From positions 1 to 36,027 of the forward strand of contig JAJDWF010000036.1 of NCBI GenBank assembly GCA_022825745.1: 36,027 bases of DNA. Reading direction: 5' to 3'. The position numbers and the translations under genes are program-made. Under the pieces are notes generated by a model. It did not search any database and was not told the DNA's origin. It was given only the letters and a program-made list of their open reading frames with translations. The DNA comes from Dehalococcoidia bacterium (GTDB lineage: Bacteria > Chloroflexota > Dehalococcoidia > Lucifugimonadales > UBA3495). Every line of letters starts with the position of its first letter. Position 1 is the stretch's first letter. This document shows, piece by piece, positions 24,950 through 33,033 of this stretch.

Positions 24950-25390
24950 ATGCTCAAATCATTCTTCCACACCGGCTTCATCGTCAAAGACCTGGAGGCC
25001 GCCATCGACTTTTACTCCGACGTGCTGGGTCTCACCCTCACCATGCGCACCGAGCGCACCGGCGAGTTTCCCACGACGCTGCTGGGATTCCCGGACACCC
25101 ACATCAAGGGCGCGTTCTTCGACATGGGCGACGGCCACCAGCTGGAGCTCATCCAGTACATCAACCCCGAGGGCGGCTACGCCGGCTTCGACAAGAACGA
25201 CGTGCGCGCCGCCCATCTCGCCTTCTTCGTCGAGGACATCGACGCTTTCTACGAAAACACCCGCAACCGTGGCCTCACCTACCCCACGCCTCCGGTTCCC
25301 ATGTACGATGACGATGGCAAGCTGCTGCGCAAGGCGTCCTACTGCCAGGACCCGGATGGCAACTGGCTCGAACTCGTGGAGCTTTACTGA
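24950..25390 (+). CDS. VOC-fold (glyoxalase-like) protein within the trp operon
   Basis: The 146-residue protein begins FFHTGFIVKDLEAAIDFYSD, the usual start of the vicinal oxygen chelate fold. Candidate metal ligands H7, E66 (GHQLELI), H89 (AAHLAF) and E141 (NWLELVE) match those of glyoxalase I or methylmalonyl-CoA epimerase. Such enzymes use a divalent metal for isomerisation, glutathione addition or ring cleavage. The substrate is unknown. The ATG at 24950 follows GGAGG. An upstream in-frame start would read through the repeat and is rejected. The gene lies 63 bp after trpE, and its TGA overlaps the trpG ATG as TGATG, so it is translationally coupled to trpG. Confidence 0.88.
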   Translation: MLKSFFHTGFIVKDLEAAIDFYSDVLGLTLTMRTERTGEFPTTLLGFPDTHIKGAFFDMGDGHQLELIQYINPEGGYAGFDKNDVRAAHLAFFVEDIDAFYENTRNRGLTYPTPPVPMYDDDGKLLRKASYCQDPDGNWLELVELY

Positions 25391-25980
25391 TGTTGCTTCT
25401 CATCGACAACTACGATAGCTTCACCTACAACCTCTACCAATACCTCTGCGAGCTGGGCGCCGAGGTAGAGGTGATCCGCAACGACAAGACCACCATCGAG
25501 GACATCGAGGCCATGCAGCCCGAGGGCATCGTGGTGTCTCCCGGCCCCTGCACCCCTCGCGAGGCCGGCATCTCCAACGACGTCATCCGGCACTTCGGCA
25601 CGAAACTCCCGGTGCTCGGCGTTTGCCTCGGACACCAGTGCATTGGCGACGCCTACGGCGCGACCGTTGACCGCGCCGGCGAAATCCGCCACGGCAAGAC
25701 CTCTCTAATCCACCACGACGGCAAAGGCGTGTTCGCCGGCCTGCCCAATCCATTCGAGGCCATCCGCTACCACAGCCTGGTCATCTACCCCGACACCGTG
25801 CCCGACTTCCTGGAAGTCACCGCCTGGACCGACAACGGCCTCATCATGGGCGTCCGCCACAAGGAACTCCCGGTTGAAGGCGTCCAGTTTCACCCCGAAT
25901 CAATAATGACCACCGTCGGCCACGACCTGCTGCAAAACTACCTCAACCAGGTGGCGGAGTTTCACGCGCCTCCTCCGTAA
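25390..25980 (+). CDS. trpG: Anthranilate synthase component II (glutamine amidotransferase)
   Basis: The 196-residue class I glutamine amidotransferase supplies ammonia to TrpE, and in many bacteria also to PabB. It has the typical start LLLIDNYDSFTYNLYQYL, the oxyanion segment SPGPCTPREAG, catalytic C79 in GVCLGHQ, and H168 with E170 in FHPES. The length is normal. It is coupled to the VOC gene upstream through a one-base overlap. Since no pabB is present, the TrpG assignment rests on its operon with trpE. Confidence 0.95.
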   Translation: MLLLIDNYDSFTYNLYQYLCELGAEVEVIRNDKTTIEDIEAMQPEGIVVSPGPCTPREAGISNDVIRHFGTKLPVLGVCLGHQCIGDAYGATVDRAGEIRHGKTSLIHHDGKGVFAGLPNPFEAIRYHSLVIYPDTVPDFLEVTAWTDNGLIMGVRHKELPVEGVQFHPESIMTTVGHDLLQNYLNQVAEFHAPPP

Positions 25981-26011
25981 CTGCTCCGCTTCGTCCTCCG
26001 CCGGCGGTTGC

Positions 26012-26017
26012 TATACT
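26012..26017 (+). promoter_or_regulatory. Candidate -10 element upstream of rtcB
   Basis: TATACT (26012-26017) matches the -10 consensus at 5 of 6 positions and lies 43 bp before the rtcB ATG, in the 79-bp gap after trpG. No clear -35 is seen. A strong ribosome site AAAGGAGG precedes rtcB. No terminator after trpG was found, so read-through from the trp operon is possible. Confidence 0.35.
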
Positions 26018-26059
26018 GGATAGACGCGCCCGCACGGGCATCCCGTAAAGGAGGACACC

Positions 26060-27241
26060 ATGAATCCGCTCAACATCGGCCCCAACGTCTTGTCGTGGCT
26101 TCCCGCCGAGCAAATCGAGGACTCGGCGATGCAGCAGATTGAGAACCTCTCCCGGATGCCCTTTATCTTCAAGCACGTCGCCGTCATGCCCGACTGCCAC
26201 TTCGGCATGGGCGCAACCGTGGGGTCGGTCATCCCAACCAACCGCGCCATCATCCCCGCCGCCGTCGGCGTGGACATCGGCTGCGGCATGATCGCCGTCA
26301 AGACGCCGCTCACCCGCGAGGACCTGCCCGAAGACCTGTCCGACATCCGCAAGGCCATCGAACACCAGGTGCCCCTGTCGGCCGGCCACTACAACCGCAG
26401 CATCAAGAAGACCGCCAAGCCCCGCATCGAGCAGCTTGAGGCTAAGGCTGCCGAACTCGAGCGGCTGGACTTCTACGACAAGCTGGATAAGAACTGGCGC
26501 AAGCAACTCGGTTCCCTGGGCTCGGGCAACCACTTCATTGAGGTGGTGCTCGACGAGGAGGGCTACGCCTGGGCGTTCCTGCACTCCGGTTCCCGGGGCG
26601 TGGGCAACCGCATCGCCGCCCACCACATCAAAATCGCCAAGGCGCTGATGGAAAAATGGTACATCAACCTGCCCGACGCCGACCTCGCCTACCTGGTTGA
26701 GGACACCCCCGAGTTCGATGACTACCTGAAAGACCTCGACTGGGCCCAGGAGTTCGCCCTGCTCAACCGCGAGGAGATGATGGAGCGCATCATCAGGCTC
26801 CTCCAGTACCGCTGTGGCGACTTTGAGCCGGTTGAAACCATCCAGTGCCACCACAACTTCACCCAGCGCGAGCACCACTTCGGCAGGAACATCCTGGTTT
26901 CCCGCAAGGGCGCCATCGAGGCCCGTGAAGGCCAGCTTGGCCTCATCCCCGGCTCCATGGGGACCCGCAGCTACGTCGTGCGCGGCAAGGGCAACGCGGC
27001 CTCGTTCAACACCGCGCCCCACGGCGCCGGCCGCCGCCTCAGCCGCAACAAGGCCCGCAACGCCTTCACCATGGACGACTTTGACCGGGACATGGAGGGC
27101 ATCGAGGTCAACCGCTCCGAGGCTTTCCTGGACGAACTCCCCGGCGCTTACAAGGACATCGACCTCGTGATGGAGCAGTCCGCCGGCCTCGTGGAAATCC
27201 TCCACACCTTCCGCCAGATCGTCAACGTCAAGGGCGCGTAA
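26060..27241 (+). CDS. rtcB: RNA 3'-phosphate/5'-hydroxyl ligase
   Basis: The 393-residue protein matches RtcB, which joins RNA ends bearing 2',3'-cyclic phosphate or 3'-phosphate to 5'-hydroxyl ends, using GTP and Mn. The manganese and active-site residues can be read: D72 and C75 in VGVDIGCGM, H158 in GSGNHF, H175 in HSGSRG, H265 in CHHNF, and H321 in PHGAGRRLSR, which is the residue that is guanylylated. Length is typical of bacterial RtcB. No archease or rtcA gene accompanies it here. The ATG has AAAGGAGG 7 bases upstream. In bacteria the role is usually RNA repair, for example after toxin cleavage. Confidence 0.97.
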   Translation: MNPLNIGPNVLSWLPAEQIEDSAMQQIENLSRMPFIFKHVAVMPDCHFGMGATVGSVIPTNRAIIPAAVGVDIGCGMIAVKTPLTREDLPEDLSDIRKAIEHQVPLSAGHYNRSIKKTAKPRIEQLEAKAAELERLDFYDKLDKNWRKQLGSLGSGNHFIEVVLDEEGYAWAFLHSGSRGVGNRIAAHHIKIAKALMEKWYINLPDADLAYLVEDTPEFDDYLKDLDWAQEFALLNREEMMERIIRLLQYRCGDFEPVETIQCHHNFTQREHHFGRNILVSRKGAIEAREGQLGLIPGSMGTRSYVVRGKGNAASFNTAPHGAGRRLSRNKARNAFTMDDFDRDMEGIEVNRSEAFLDELPGAYKDIDLVMEQSAGLVEILHTFRQIVNVKGA

Positions 27242-27283
27242 TCCCGCCGCCAATCCCTGCACCCACGTGAAACGGAGCCTGCC

Positions 27284-28657
27284 ATGACCACCATCGCCGA
27301 ATACGTCTCCAACTACTCCGCCAACCTGCACTTCCGCGACATCCCTGCCGAGACCGTTCATGACCTCAAGCGCATGACCATCGACACCATCGGTTGCGCC
27401 ATCGGGGGCTACACGTCGGAACCGAGCAAGATAGCCCGGGACCTGGCCGGTGAAATTACCGGACATCGCCGCCCGGTCACCGTCATCGGCAGCGGCCTCA
27501 CCAGTAGCCCCGAACTGGCCACCTTCGCCAACGGCGTGATGATCCGCTACCTGGACTTCAACGACGGCTACACCACCCTGGAATCCGGCCACCCCAGCGA
27601 CAGCATCGCGGCTACGCTGGCCGGCGCGGAACTGGCTGGAGCCGGCGGCCGGCGTTTCATCGCCGCCACCGCCGTGGCCTACGAGGCGTTCTGCCGCTTC
27701 GGCGACGCTTTCAACATCAGGGCGCTCGGTTTCGACCATGTTACCAATGGCGCCATCGCCAGCTCCCTGGGCGCCGCCCGCGCCATGGGCCTGTCGGCCG
27801 CCCAGACCGAGCAGGCGTTGAACCTGGGCATCACCCCGAACCTGGCGCTGGGTCAGACCCGCGTGGGCGAGCTATCCCACTGGAAGGGTTGCGCCTACGC
27901 CAACGCCAGCCGCAACGCCGTGTTCGCTGCCCTGCTCGCCGAGCGCGGACTTACCGGCCCGGGGCCGATATTCGAAGGCGAACTGGGCTTCTTCGCCGCC
28001 GTAACCAAAGAGCCGTATGAGTTGGAACCCTTCGGCGGCGACCAGGGGCAGCCTTTCAAGGTTCACGAGTGCAACATCAAGCACTTCGCCCTCGGCCTGT
28101 ACTCCCAGACCGTCGTGGAGGCCGCCCTAGCCGCGCGAGAGCAGGTGCCCGACTTCAACGAAGCCAACGTTGCCGACGTCCACATCCGCACCCTCCAGAA
28201 AGCCATCGACATCATGGCCGGCGACGAGGAAAAATACCATCCGAGAACCCGCGAGTCAGCCGACCACAGCATGCCCTACGCCACGGCCATCGCCCTGAAA
28301 CACAACACCCTCAACCAGACCCACTTCTCCGACGAGCACATCAACGACCCGGCCATCGCCGCGCTCATCGGCAGCACGCGCATCGAAGCGTCGGACGAGG
28401 CCGCCCGCCGGTTCCCCGACGCCATGCTGTGCAACCTGGACCTGCGAATGACCAACGGCCAGACCTACAGCGCCGAGGTATCCCACTTCCGCGGCCACCA
28501 CCGCAACCCGATGACCGACGCTGAGGTGGAAGCCAAGTTCCGCGGCCTCTGTGAAGACCTGCTGTCGCCAGATCAGACCGAGGAGCTGCTGAGCCGTCTC
28601 TGGAACCTGGAAGACGAAACCGACATCAGCGCCCTGCTGCGCCTGACACGGATCTAA
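27284..28657 (+). CDS. MmgE/PrpD family protein (second copy)
   Basis: The 457-residue protein is a more typical MmgE/PrpD member than the first copy. It has RMTIDTIGCAIGGYTSEPSK near the N-terminus, MIRYLDFNDGY (about 86-96), GHPSDSIAATLAGAEL, and a C-terminal region with HTRESADHSMPYATAIAL-like RTRESADHSMPYATAIA. These are shared with 2-methylcitrate dehydratase (PrpD), which acts in propionate breakdown, but PrpC and PrpB partners are not adjacent. The substrate is therefore open. The gene follows rtcB by 42 bp. Its stop directly abuts the stop of the converging EthD-like gene, with no terminator hairpin between. Confidence 0.93.
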   Translation: MTTIAEYVSNYSANLHFRDIPAETVHDLKRMTIDTIGCAIGGYTSEPSKIARDLAGEITGHRRPVTVIGSGLTSSPELATFANGVMIRYLDFNDGYTTLESGHPSDSIAATLAGAELAGAGGRRFIAATAVAYEAFCRFGDAFNIRALGFDHVTNGAIASSLGAARAMGLSAAQTEQALNLGITPNLALGQTRVGELSHWKGCAYANASRNAVFAALLAERGLTGPGPIFEGELGFFAAVTKEPYELEPFGGDQGQPFKVHECNIKHFALGLYSQTVVEAALAAREQVPDFNEANVADVHIRTLQKAIDIMAGDEEKYHPRTRESADHSMPYATAIALKHNTLNQTHFSDEHINDPAIAALIGSTRIEASDEAARRFPDAMLCNLDLRMTNGQTYSAEVSHFRGHHRNPMTDAEVEAKFRGLCEDLLSPDQTEELLSRLWNLEDETDISALLRLTRI

Positions 28658-29083
28658 TCACGCCCCGATTCGCGTCCCATCCGGGTACGTGTAACCCACC
28701 CGGTCGCTGTACCCGCCGGCGGCCGGGAAGATCTGCCGGTACAGCCCGCGCGCCCGGTTCTTCACCACCGCGCCGGCCGCGTCCTTGGTCGGCGTCGGCT
28801 TGGCGTTCTGGTCCTTGTAGAACTGGGATTGCAGCGGGCTGTCGTCCTCCATCTCCCAGATGCACAGGTAGCGCATCACATTGTTGGCCTGCCCGTCCTC
28901 CGGGTCCAGCATGAACCGCCGCGCGCTGATGTAGCCGGGTATCGACATCCGCTCCGGCAGGTGTTCCTCGTTGTACCACTTGTTAAACACCTCGTCGTCC
29001 GCCGGGTCAACCTCCATCATCACCACCAGCACCGTGGTGCCAACCTGCTGAGTGCTTACTTTACTACCGTTCACGCTGGTCAT
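28658..29083 (-). CDS. EthD/DUF4286-like dimeric alpha-beta barrel protein
   Basis: The protein (141 residues from ATG at 29083, with AAGGAG about 8 bases upstream) has VLVVMMEVDPADDEVFNKWY, then NEEHLPERMSIPGYISARRF. This is the W-Y-N-E-E-H signature of small ferredoxin-like barrels of the EthD/DUF4286 type. Such proteins often bind or modify small hydrophobic compounds. A longer reading from 29269 overlaps the NHL gene in another frame and is rejected. It is the last gene of the minus-strand group and lies 2 bp after the NHL gene. Its biochemical role is unknown. Confidence 0.75.
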   Translation of the reverse strand: MTSVNGSKVSTQQVGTTVLVVMMEVDPADDEVFNKWYNEEHLPERMSIPGYISARRFMLDPEDGQANNVMRYLCIWEMEDDSPLQSQFYKDQNAKPTPTKDAAGAVVKNRARGLYRQIFPAAGGYSDRVGYTYPDGTRIGA

Positions 29084-29085
29084 GT

Positions 29086-30075
29086 TCAACTCCTTTTGCG
29101 ATAAATCTGCACCCGGTGGCGGTAACAGTCGGCCACAAACACCAGCCCGTCGTCGCTCACCGTAACCGCCGCCGGCCGGTAGAACCGACGCTTCAGTTCG
29201 ATGTTCTGCGTCGCCGCGTTCAGCTTTTCTTCGATGTCGGGATTGGCGTCCAGGAACGTCCGCGCCCACCTGGAAGTGCCCGAATGTCCGATCAGTGTGT
29301 CAATCACCCTGCCGCTGGCATCCAGCACCTGCACCCGGTCGTTCCACCAGTCGCACACGTAGATCAGACCGTCGTTGTCCACCGTCAACCCGTTGGGACG
29401 CGAAAAACCGTCACCGCCGTCCCGCCCGCCAAACTCGGTTATGAACCCGCCGTCGGCGTCGAATTTCTGGACCCGGTCGTTACGCCAGTCGGTTACGTAC
29501 ACGTCTCCCGCAGCATCGACGGCAACGCCCCACGGCATCCTGAACTGCCCAGGTCCTTCGCCTTCTTCACCCCAGCCCGTCAAAAACTCTCCGTCGGCGG
29601 TAAATCTCTGCACCCGGTGGTTCAGCGAATCCACTACCAGCAGCGACCCGTCCGGCGCAAACGCCATGCCCGACGGCCCATTCAACTGCCCCGGCTCCGC
29701 GCCAAGCTCTCCCCAGCACCGCACGAACTCCCCCTCCGGCGTGAACACGCTGATGCGATGGGTGTTCTCGTCCGACAGGTACAGCATCCCGTCCGGCCCG
29801 AAACGGATTTCGGTAACCCAGATGAACTGCCCAGGCCCTTCGCCCCAGCCGGAAAACTCGCCCATGTAGGCTCCGTCAAACGTGCATCGAGTGACCCGCA
29901 CCCCCTCGGGTTGGTTGGGATTGGCCCGGCTCGCCACATGCAGCAACCCATCCGGCCCCAGCGCCAACGATACCGGCCCGCTGAAACCCGGCCCGCTGGC
30001 CGACAACAATCCGATCACGTCGTGGTATTGATACAGCCCCGCAACCGACACGGGATATTCAACGACGGTAGTCAT
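29086..30075 (-). CDS. NHL-repeat beta-propeller protein
   Basis: The protein (329 residues from ATG at 30075) consists largely of NHL repeats. About six units are visible, such as SGMAFAPDGSLLVVDSLNHR, WGVAVDAAGDVYVTDWRNDR and NGLTVDNDGLIYVCDWWNDR. They should fold into a beta-propeller. There is no signal peptide, so it is probably cytoplasmic. Catalytic members include peptidylglycine-type lyases, but no lyase residues could be identified. AAGGTGA precedes the ATG. An in-frame ATG at 30093 is less well supported. It lies between the acyl-CoA-dehydrogenase-like gene (30-bp gap) and the EthD-like gene (2-bp gap), which suggests a shared pathway. Confidence 0.85.
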   Translation of the reverse strand: MTTVVEYPVSVAGLYQYHDVIGLLSASGPGFSGPVSLALGPDGLLHVASRANPNQPEGVRVTRCTFDGAYMGEFSGWGEGPGQFIWVTEIRFGPDGMLYLSDENTHRISVFTPEGEFVRCWGELGAEPGQLNGPSGMAFAPDGSLLVVDSLNHRVQRFTADGEFLTGWGEEGEGPGQFRMPWGVAVDAAGDVYVTDWRNDRVQKFDADGGFITEFGGRDGGDGFSRPNGLTVDNDGLIYVCDWWNDRVQVLDASGRVIDTLIGHSGTSRWARTFLDANPDIEEKLNAATQNIELKRRFYRPAAVTVSDDGLVFVADCYRHRVQIYRKRS

Positions 30076-30105
30076 CAAATCACCTTCCTGCATCCATGAA
30101 ATTTA

Positions 30106-31314
30106 CTACGTCAACTCAATCGTAACCGCCGGCAATCCGCACTCCAGCTTGCCGATGGTCTCCAGGCACCGGTCGTTGGCCGGGGGCATCACCGGCCCGG
30201 ATAGCGCGTCGCGCCGTAGCCGTTCCAGCGGCGACGACTTCAGTAGTCCGCCGCCGCCGGCCAATCTCATCGCCGCGTCGGTTACAGACACGCCCACCTC
30301 GGCGCAATACTGCTTGGCCCGGTTCACCGCCAGGACTGTGCCGGTGGGGTCTGAAACGCGATCCGTCAGCGCCGCGTCAACCAGCAGCAACCGGCCCGAC
30401 TGGATCGCCACCGACATCTCGCCGATGGTCCTTTGCGTGCCCGGATGATTTATGATCGCCCCGCTCTCCGGCGTCCAGGATTTCTCGTTCACGTAGTCCG
30501 TGATGTACCCGTAGGCGGCTTCCGCGATCCCCAGGTACACCGCCGCGTATCCCAGCGAAAAGCTGCCCCAGTCGGCGCTCAGTATCCGGCCCGGCGGCCC
30601 GAACACCGCTTTGGCCGGCGCCGCCGTGTCGTAGGTCACCGTGTGACTTGATGTCGCGCGCATCCCCACGGCGTCCCACCGCCCGGTAACCTCCACGCCG
30701 CTCACGCCACTGCGGATCATCGCCGAGATGATGTTGTCCGGGCCGCCACCGCTGTCCTCAATGATCCCCGAAACAAAAAAGTAGTCCGCCGCGTCCGCCA
30801 GTGAGCAGAAGTGCTTGACGCCGGATACTCGGTATCCCCCGTCGTCCGTCGGACTGAACGTAGTCGATAGTACGAAACGCTCGCGTGCCGACGCGCCCGG
30901 CTCGCTGGTGATTGACGCAAACAGTTTGCCAGCCTCCACCGCCTCGCCGAAGTACCTGCTCCGTTGCTCCTCCGTTCCCAGGCCCCCGACGAACGACCCC
31001 AAGACGTTGGTGTGCATCGTCAGCGTCAACCCAGTGGATGCGCAACCGCGCGCCACTGCCAGGATACACATGGCGTAGGTGAGCGGGTCCGCCGCCAGCC
31101 CGCCGTACTCAACCGGAACCCGCAACGTCAGCAGCCCGGCTTCCCGCAGGTCAACATAGTTTTCTTTAGGAAACTCCGCCGCCGCATCGTAACCCGCCGC
31201 CCGCCCGGCAAACCGCTCGTTAGCCAGCCGGCCCGCCAACTCAACCAGCGCAACGGACTCGTCGCTCATCATGCGCGCCGCTGCCGACGGTATCGGTTCC
31301 AGCCGGATAGTCAT
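30106..31314 (-). CDS. Acyl-CoA dehydrogenase-fold flavoprotein lacking the usual catalytic Glu motif
   Basis: The protein (402 residues from ATG at 31314) has the acyl-CoA dehydrogenase fold. It shows LREAGLLTLRVPVEYGG near the N-terminus, a central FASITSEPGASARE, GVKHFCSLADAADYFFVSG, and a C-terminal SPLERLRRDALSGPVMPPAN. In true dehydrogenases the region after the RDA motif contains the catalytic Glu in an EGT-type motif. Here it reads PVMPPANDRC (about 375-384). The FAD-fold positions otherwise look intact. It could be an oxidase, monooxygenase-like or redox-inactive variant. It follows the DUF1800 gene by 49 bp. An AGGA lies 11 bases upstream of the start. Confidence 0.85.
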   Translation of the reverse strand: MTIRLEPIPSAAARMMSDESVALVELAGRLANERFAGRAAGYDAAAEFPKENYVDLREAGLLTLRVPVEYGGLAADPLTYAMCILAVARGCASTGLTLTMHTNVLGSFVGGLGTEEQRSRYFGEAVEAGKLFASITSEPGASARERFVLSTTFSPTDDGGYRVSGVKHFCSLADAADYFFVSGIIEDSGGGPDNIISAMIRSGVSGVEVTGRWDAVGMRATSSHTVTYDTAAPAKAVFGPPGRILSADWGSFSLGYAAVYLGIAEAAYGYITDYVNEKSWTPESGAIINHPGTQRTIGEMSVAIQSGRLLLVDAALTDRVSDPTGTVLAVNRAKQYCAEVGVSVTDAAMRLAGGGGLLKSSPLERLRRDALSGPVMPPANDRCLETIGKLECGLPAVTIELT

Positions 31315-31363
31315 GCTCGAATATCCTGAGCGGCGAGGTATATCGCTATCTTGCCGGCGTCTG

Positions 31364-32812
31364 TTACGCGAACTGGTATTCCCGCGTTGACCCAATCATC
31401 CGCAGCGCGTTCAGGATCACCGATTCCAGGTCGGTCCCGTTTTCCAGCAGTTCCGCGGCCTGTGCCACCAGCGCCGTCCGGTTGTCGTCCCGCAGCGCGA
31501 CGCAACCCAGCAGCTCCAAGCACCCGTCCACGATGCCGCCGGCGTCCAAACTGGACTCCCCTTCCAGCAGCGCGCCCACGATGTCGCGCACCCCCGGATG
31601 CGCGGAATTGCCCAACTCGTCCGCCACGAAGTTGATGCGCTCTACCATGCTGCCGCTGTCGATCCATTCCTTGCCGGTGTGCCAGCCCTCCACCGACGGC
31701 GGGTTCAGCAGGTCCTGGTTCATGTACCGGCATTCCAGGGCCGTGTCCATGACTCCCGTTCGCGGGAATTTCAGGTCGCCCACCAGGTGCAGCGTGCCCA
31801 CCACCACCTCGGCCGGGCTTTTGACGCGAGCGAACCGCGCGGTCTCCGACTTGAAGAAATCCGACGTGAATAAGACCTTCAACATCGAGCGGATGTCGTA
31901 GCCCGACCGGAAATACTCCGCTTCCAGCAGGGCGATGGCTTCCGGGTCGGCCGGCGGCGTGCTCTGCCAGGCTGGAACCTGCACGTCGTCCGCCACGAAG
32001 AAGTTGTACATGTGGCGGCTGATGAACCGCGCCGTGGACGGCTGCCGGCAGATGATCTCGATGATGTCGTCGCCGTTGAAATTGCCCGTTTCGCCCTGGA
32101 ACGTCTTGACGCCGTCGTCATGGTCGTCGGGGTCGTAGCGGAACAGCCACGGCGTCTTGCCGTAGGGGATGCTCGCCACGTTGTCGTCGTCGATGGTCCA
32201 GCCGGTGAAGGCCCGCGCCGCCTCCTGCACGTCGTCCTCGGTGTAGTTCTCCTTGTCGTCCATCCCCACGCCCATGGAGAACAGTTCCAGTAGCTCCCGG
32301 CCCCAGTTCTCGTTGATGGCGTCCTTGTGGTTGAAGTTGTTGTCCAGCCAGAAGATCATCGCCGGGTCCCGGGCCAGCCGCTCCAGCAGCGTGCGGAAAC
32401 TGCCCAGGCCGTATTCCCGGAACATGTCGATCTGGTTCAGCATGGTCTTCTCGTGCAGCACCTTCGCCAGCCCGGTGGCGAAGACGCCGTGCCAGAACAG
32501 CGCCACCTTTTCCTGCAGGGGGCGAGTCGCGGCGTTGCCGTTCATCCGGTACACCGTCTCGGTCAGCGCGCCCTCGATGTTACGGCTTTCTTTCCAGTCG
32601 ATGTAGTACCGCTCAATGATGTCTTCGTCCAGGCCCGGTTGCGCCTCGGGACGCAGCAGCCATTCCACTGTGGCGTCGTAGCCCCACCCGCAGTACTTGT
32701 CCAGCTCGGCCGGCGTCGCGCCGAAACCCGCTCGCCGCACCAGGTGGGCGATCAGGGCTCGGTGGGAACTCTGGATGTCATTCGTATCGGCGTTAGCGCT
32801 GACCATAGTCAT
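31364..32812 (-). CDS. DUF1800 family protein
   Basis: The 482-residue protein (from ATG at 32812) matches DUF1800. It begins with HLVRRAGFGATPAELDKYCG and has REKVALFWHGVFATGL-like LQEKVALFWHGVFATG, WGRELLELFSMGVG, EAARAFTGWTI and PPSVEGWHTGKEWID, all conserved in the family. The function is unknown. Many DUF1800 genes are paired with a DUF1501 gene, but no such partner is in the window. No signal peptide is seen. GAGG lies 12 bases upstream of the chosen ATG, and another ATG two codons later is possible. It is the first gene of a group that includes the acyl-CoA dehydrogenase-like, NHL and EthD-like genes. Confidence 0.92.
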   Translation of the reverse strand: MTMVSANADTNDIQSSHRALIAHLVRRAGFGATPAELDKYCGWGYDATVEWLLRPEAQPGLDEDIIERYYIDWKESRNIEGALTETVYRMNGNAATRPLQEKVALFWHGVFATGLAKVLHEKTMLNQIDMFREYGLGSFRTLLERLARDPAMIFWLDNNFNHKDAINENWGRELLELFSMGVGMDDKENYTEDDVQEAARAFTGWTIDDDNVASIPYGKTPWLFRYDPDDHDDGVKTFQGETGNFNGDDIIEIICRQPSTARFISRHMYNFFVADDVQVPAWQSTPPADPEAIALLEAEYFRSGYDIRSMLKVLFTSDFFKSETARFARVKSPAEVVVGTLHLVGDLKFPRTGVMDTALECRYMNQDLLNPPSVEGWHTGKEWIDSGSMVERINFVADELGNSAHPGVRDIVGALLEGESSLDAGGIVDGCLELLGCVALRDDNRTALVAQAAELLENGTDLESVILNALRMIGSTREYQFA

Positions 32813-32858
32813 CAGAACAACCTCAGCGTCAGTTTGTCTTGTGGGATGAGTTTGCGAA

Positions 32859-32867
32859 ATCATACCA
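32859..32867 (-). promoter_or_regulatory. Extended -10 promoter of the DUF1800 gene group
   Basis: The minus strand reads TGG-TATGAT, with the -10 at 32864-32859, an extended -10 element. No consensus -35 is visible. Transcription would start near 32852, about 40 nt before the DUF1800 ATG. Confidence 0.4.
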
Positions 32868-32895
32868 CAGGCCCCGGCGTGTCCCATCCTTATTA

Positions 32896-32927
32896 TTGAC
32901 AACTTTCAGCCGTCGGCGCACTATATT
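32896..32927 (+). promoter_or_regulatory. Candidate promoter of the MFS transporter pair
   Basis: A perfect -35 TTGACA (32896-32901) and TATATT (32922-32927) occur in the divergent spacer, but 20 bp apart, longer than the optimum of 17. A leader of about 100 nt would precede the first MFS gene. Confidence 0.35.
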
Positions 32928-33033
32928 GCGGCCCTGGTCCTCGCGGACGCCGATGCTATGGGTACATTCCAAGCCGCCAACCCGGTTCGAGGGTATCTTC
33001 ATTTTCGGTATCAGACTCCCCCGCCCACGCACC

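Noticed and set aside
25943-27739. 598-residue minus-strand frame opposite rtcB
   Set aside because: Codon-pattern shadow of rtcB and the second MmgE/PrpD gene, rich in Gly, Val and Asp, with no family match.
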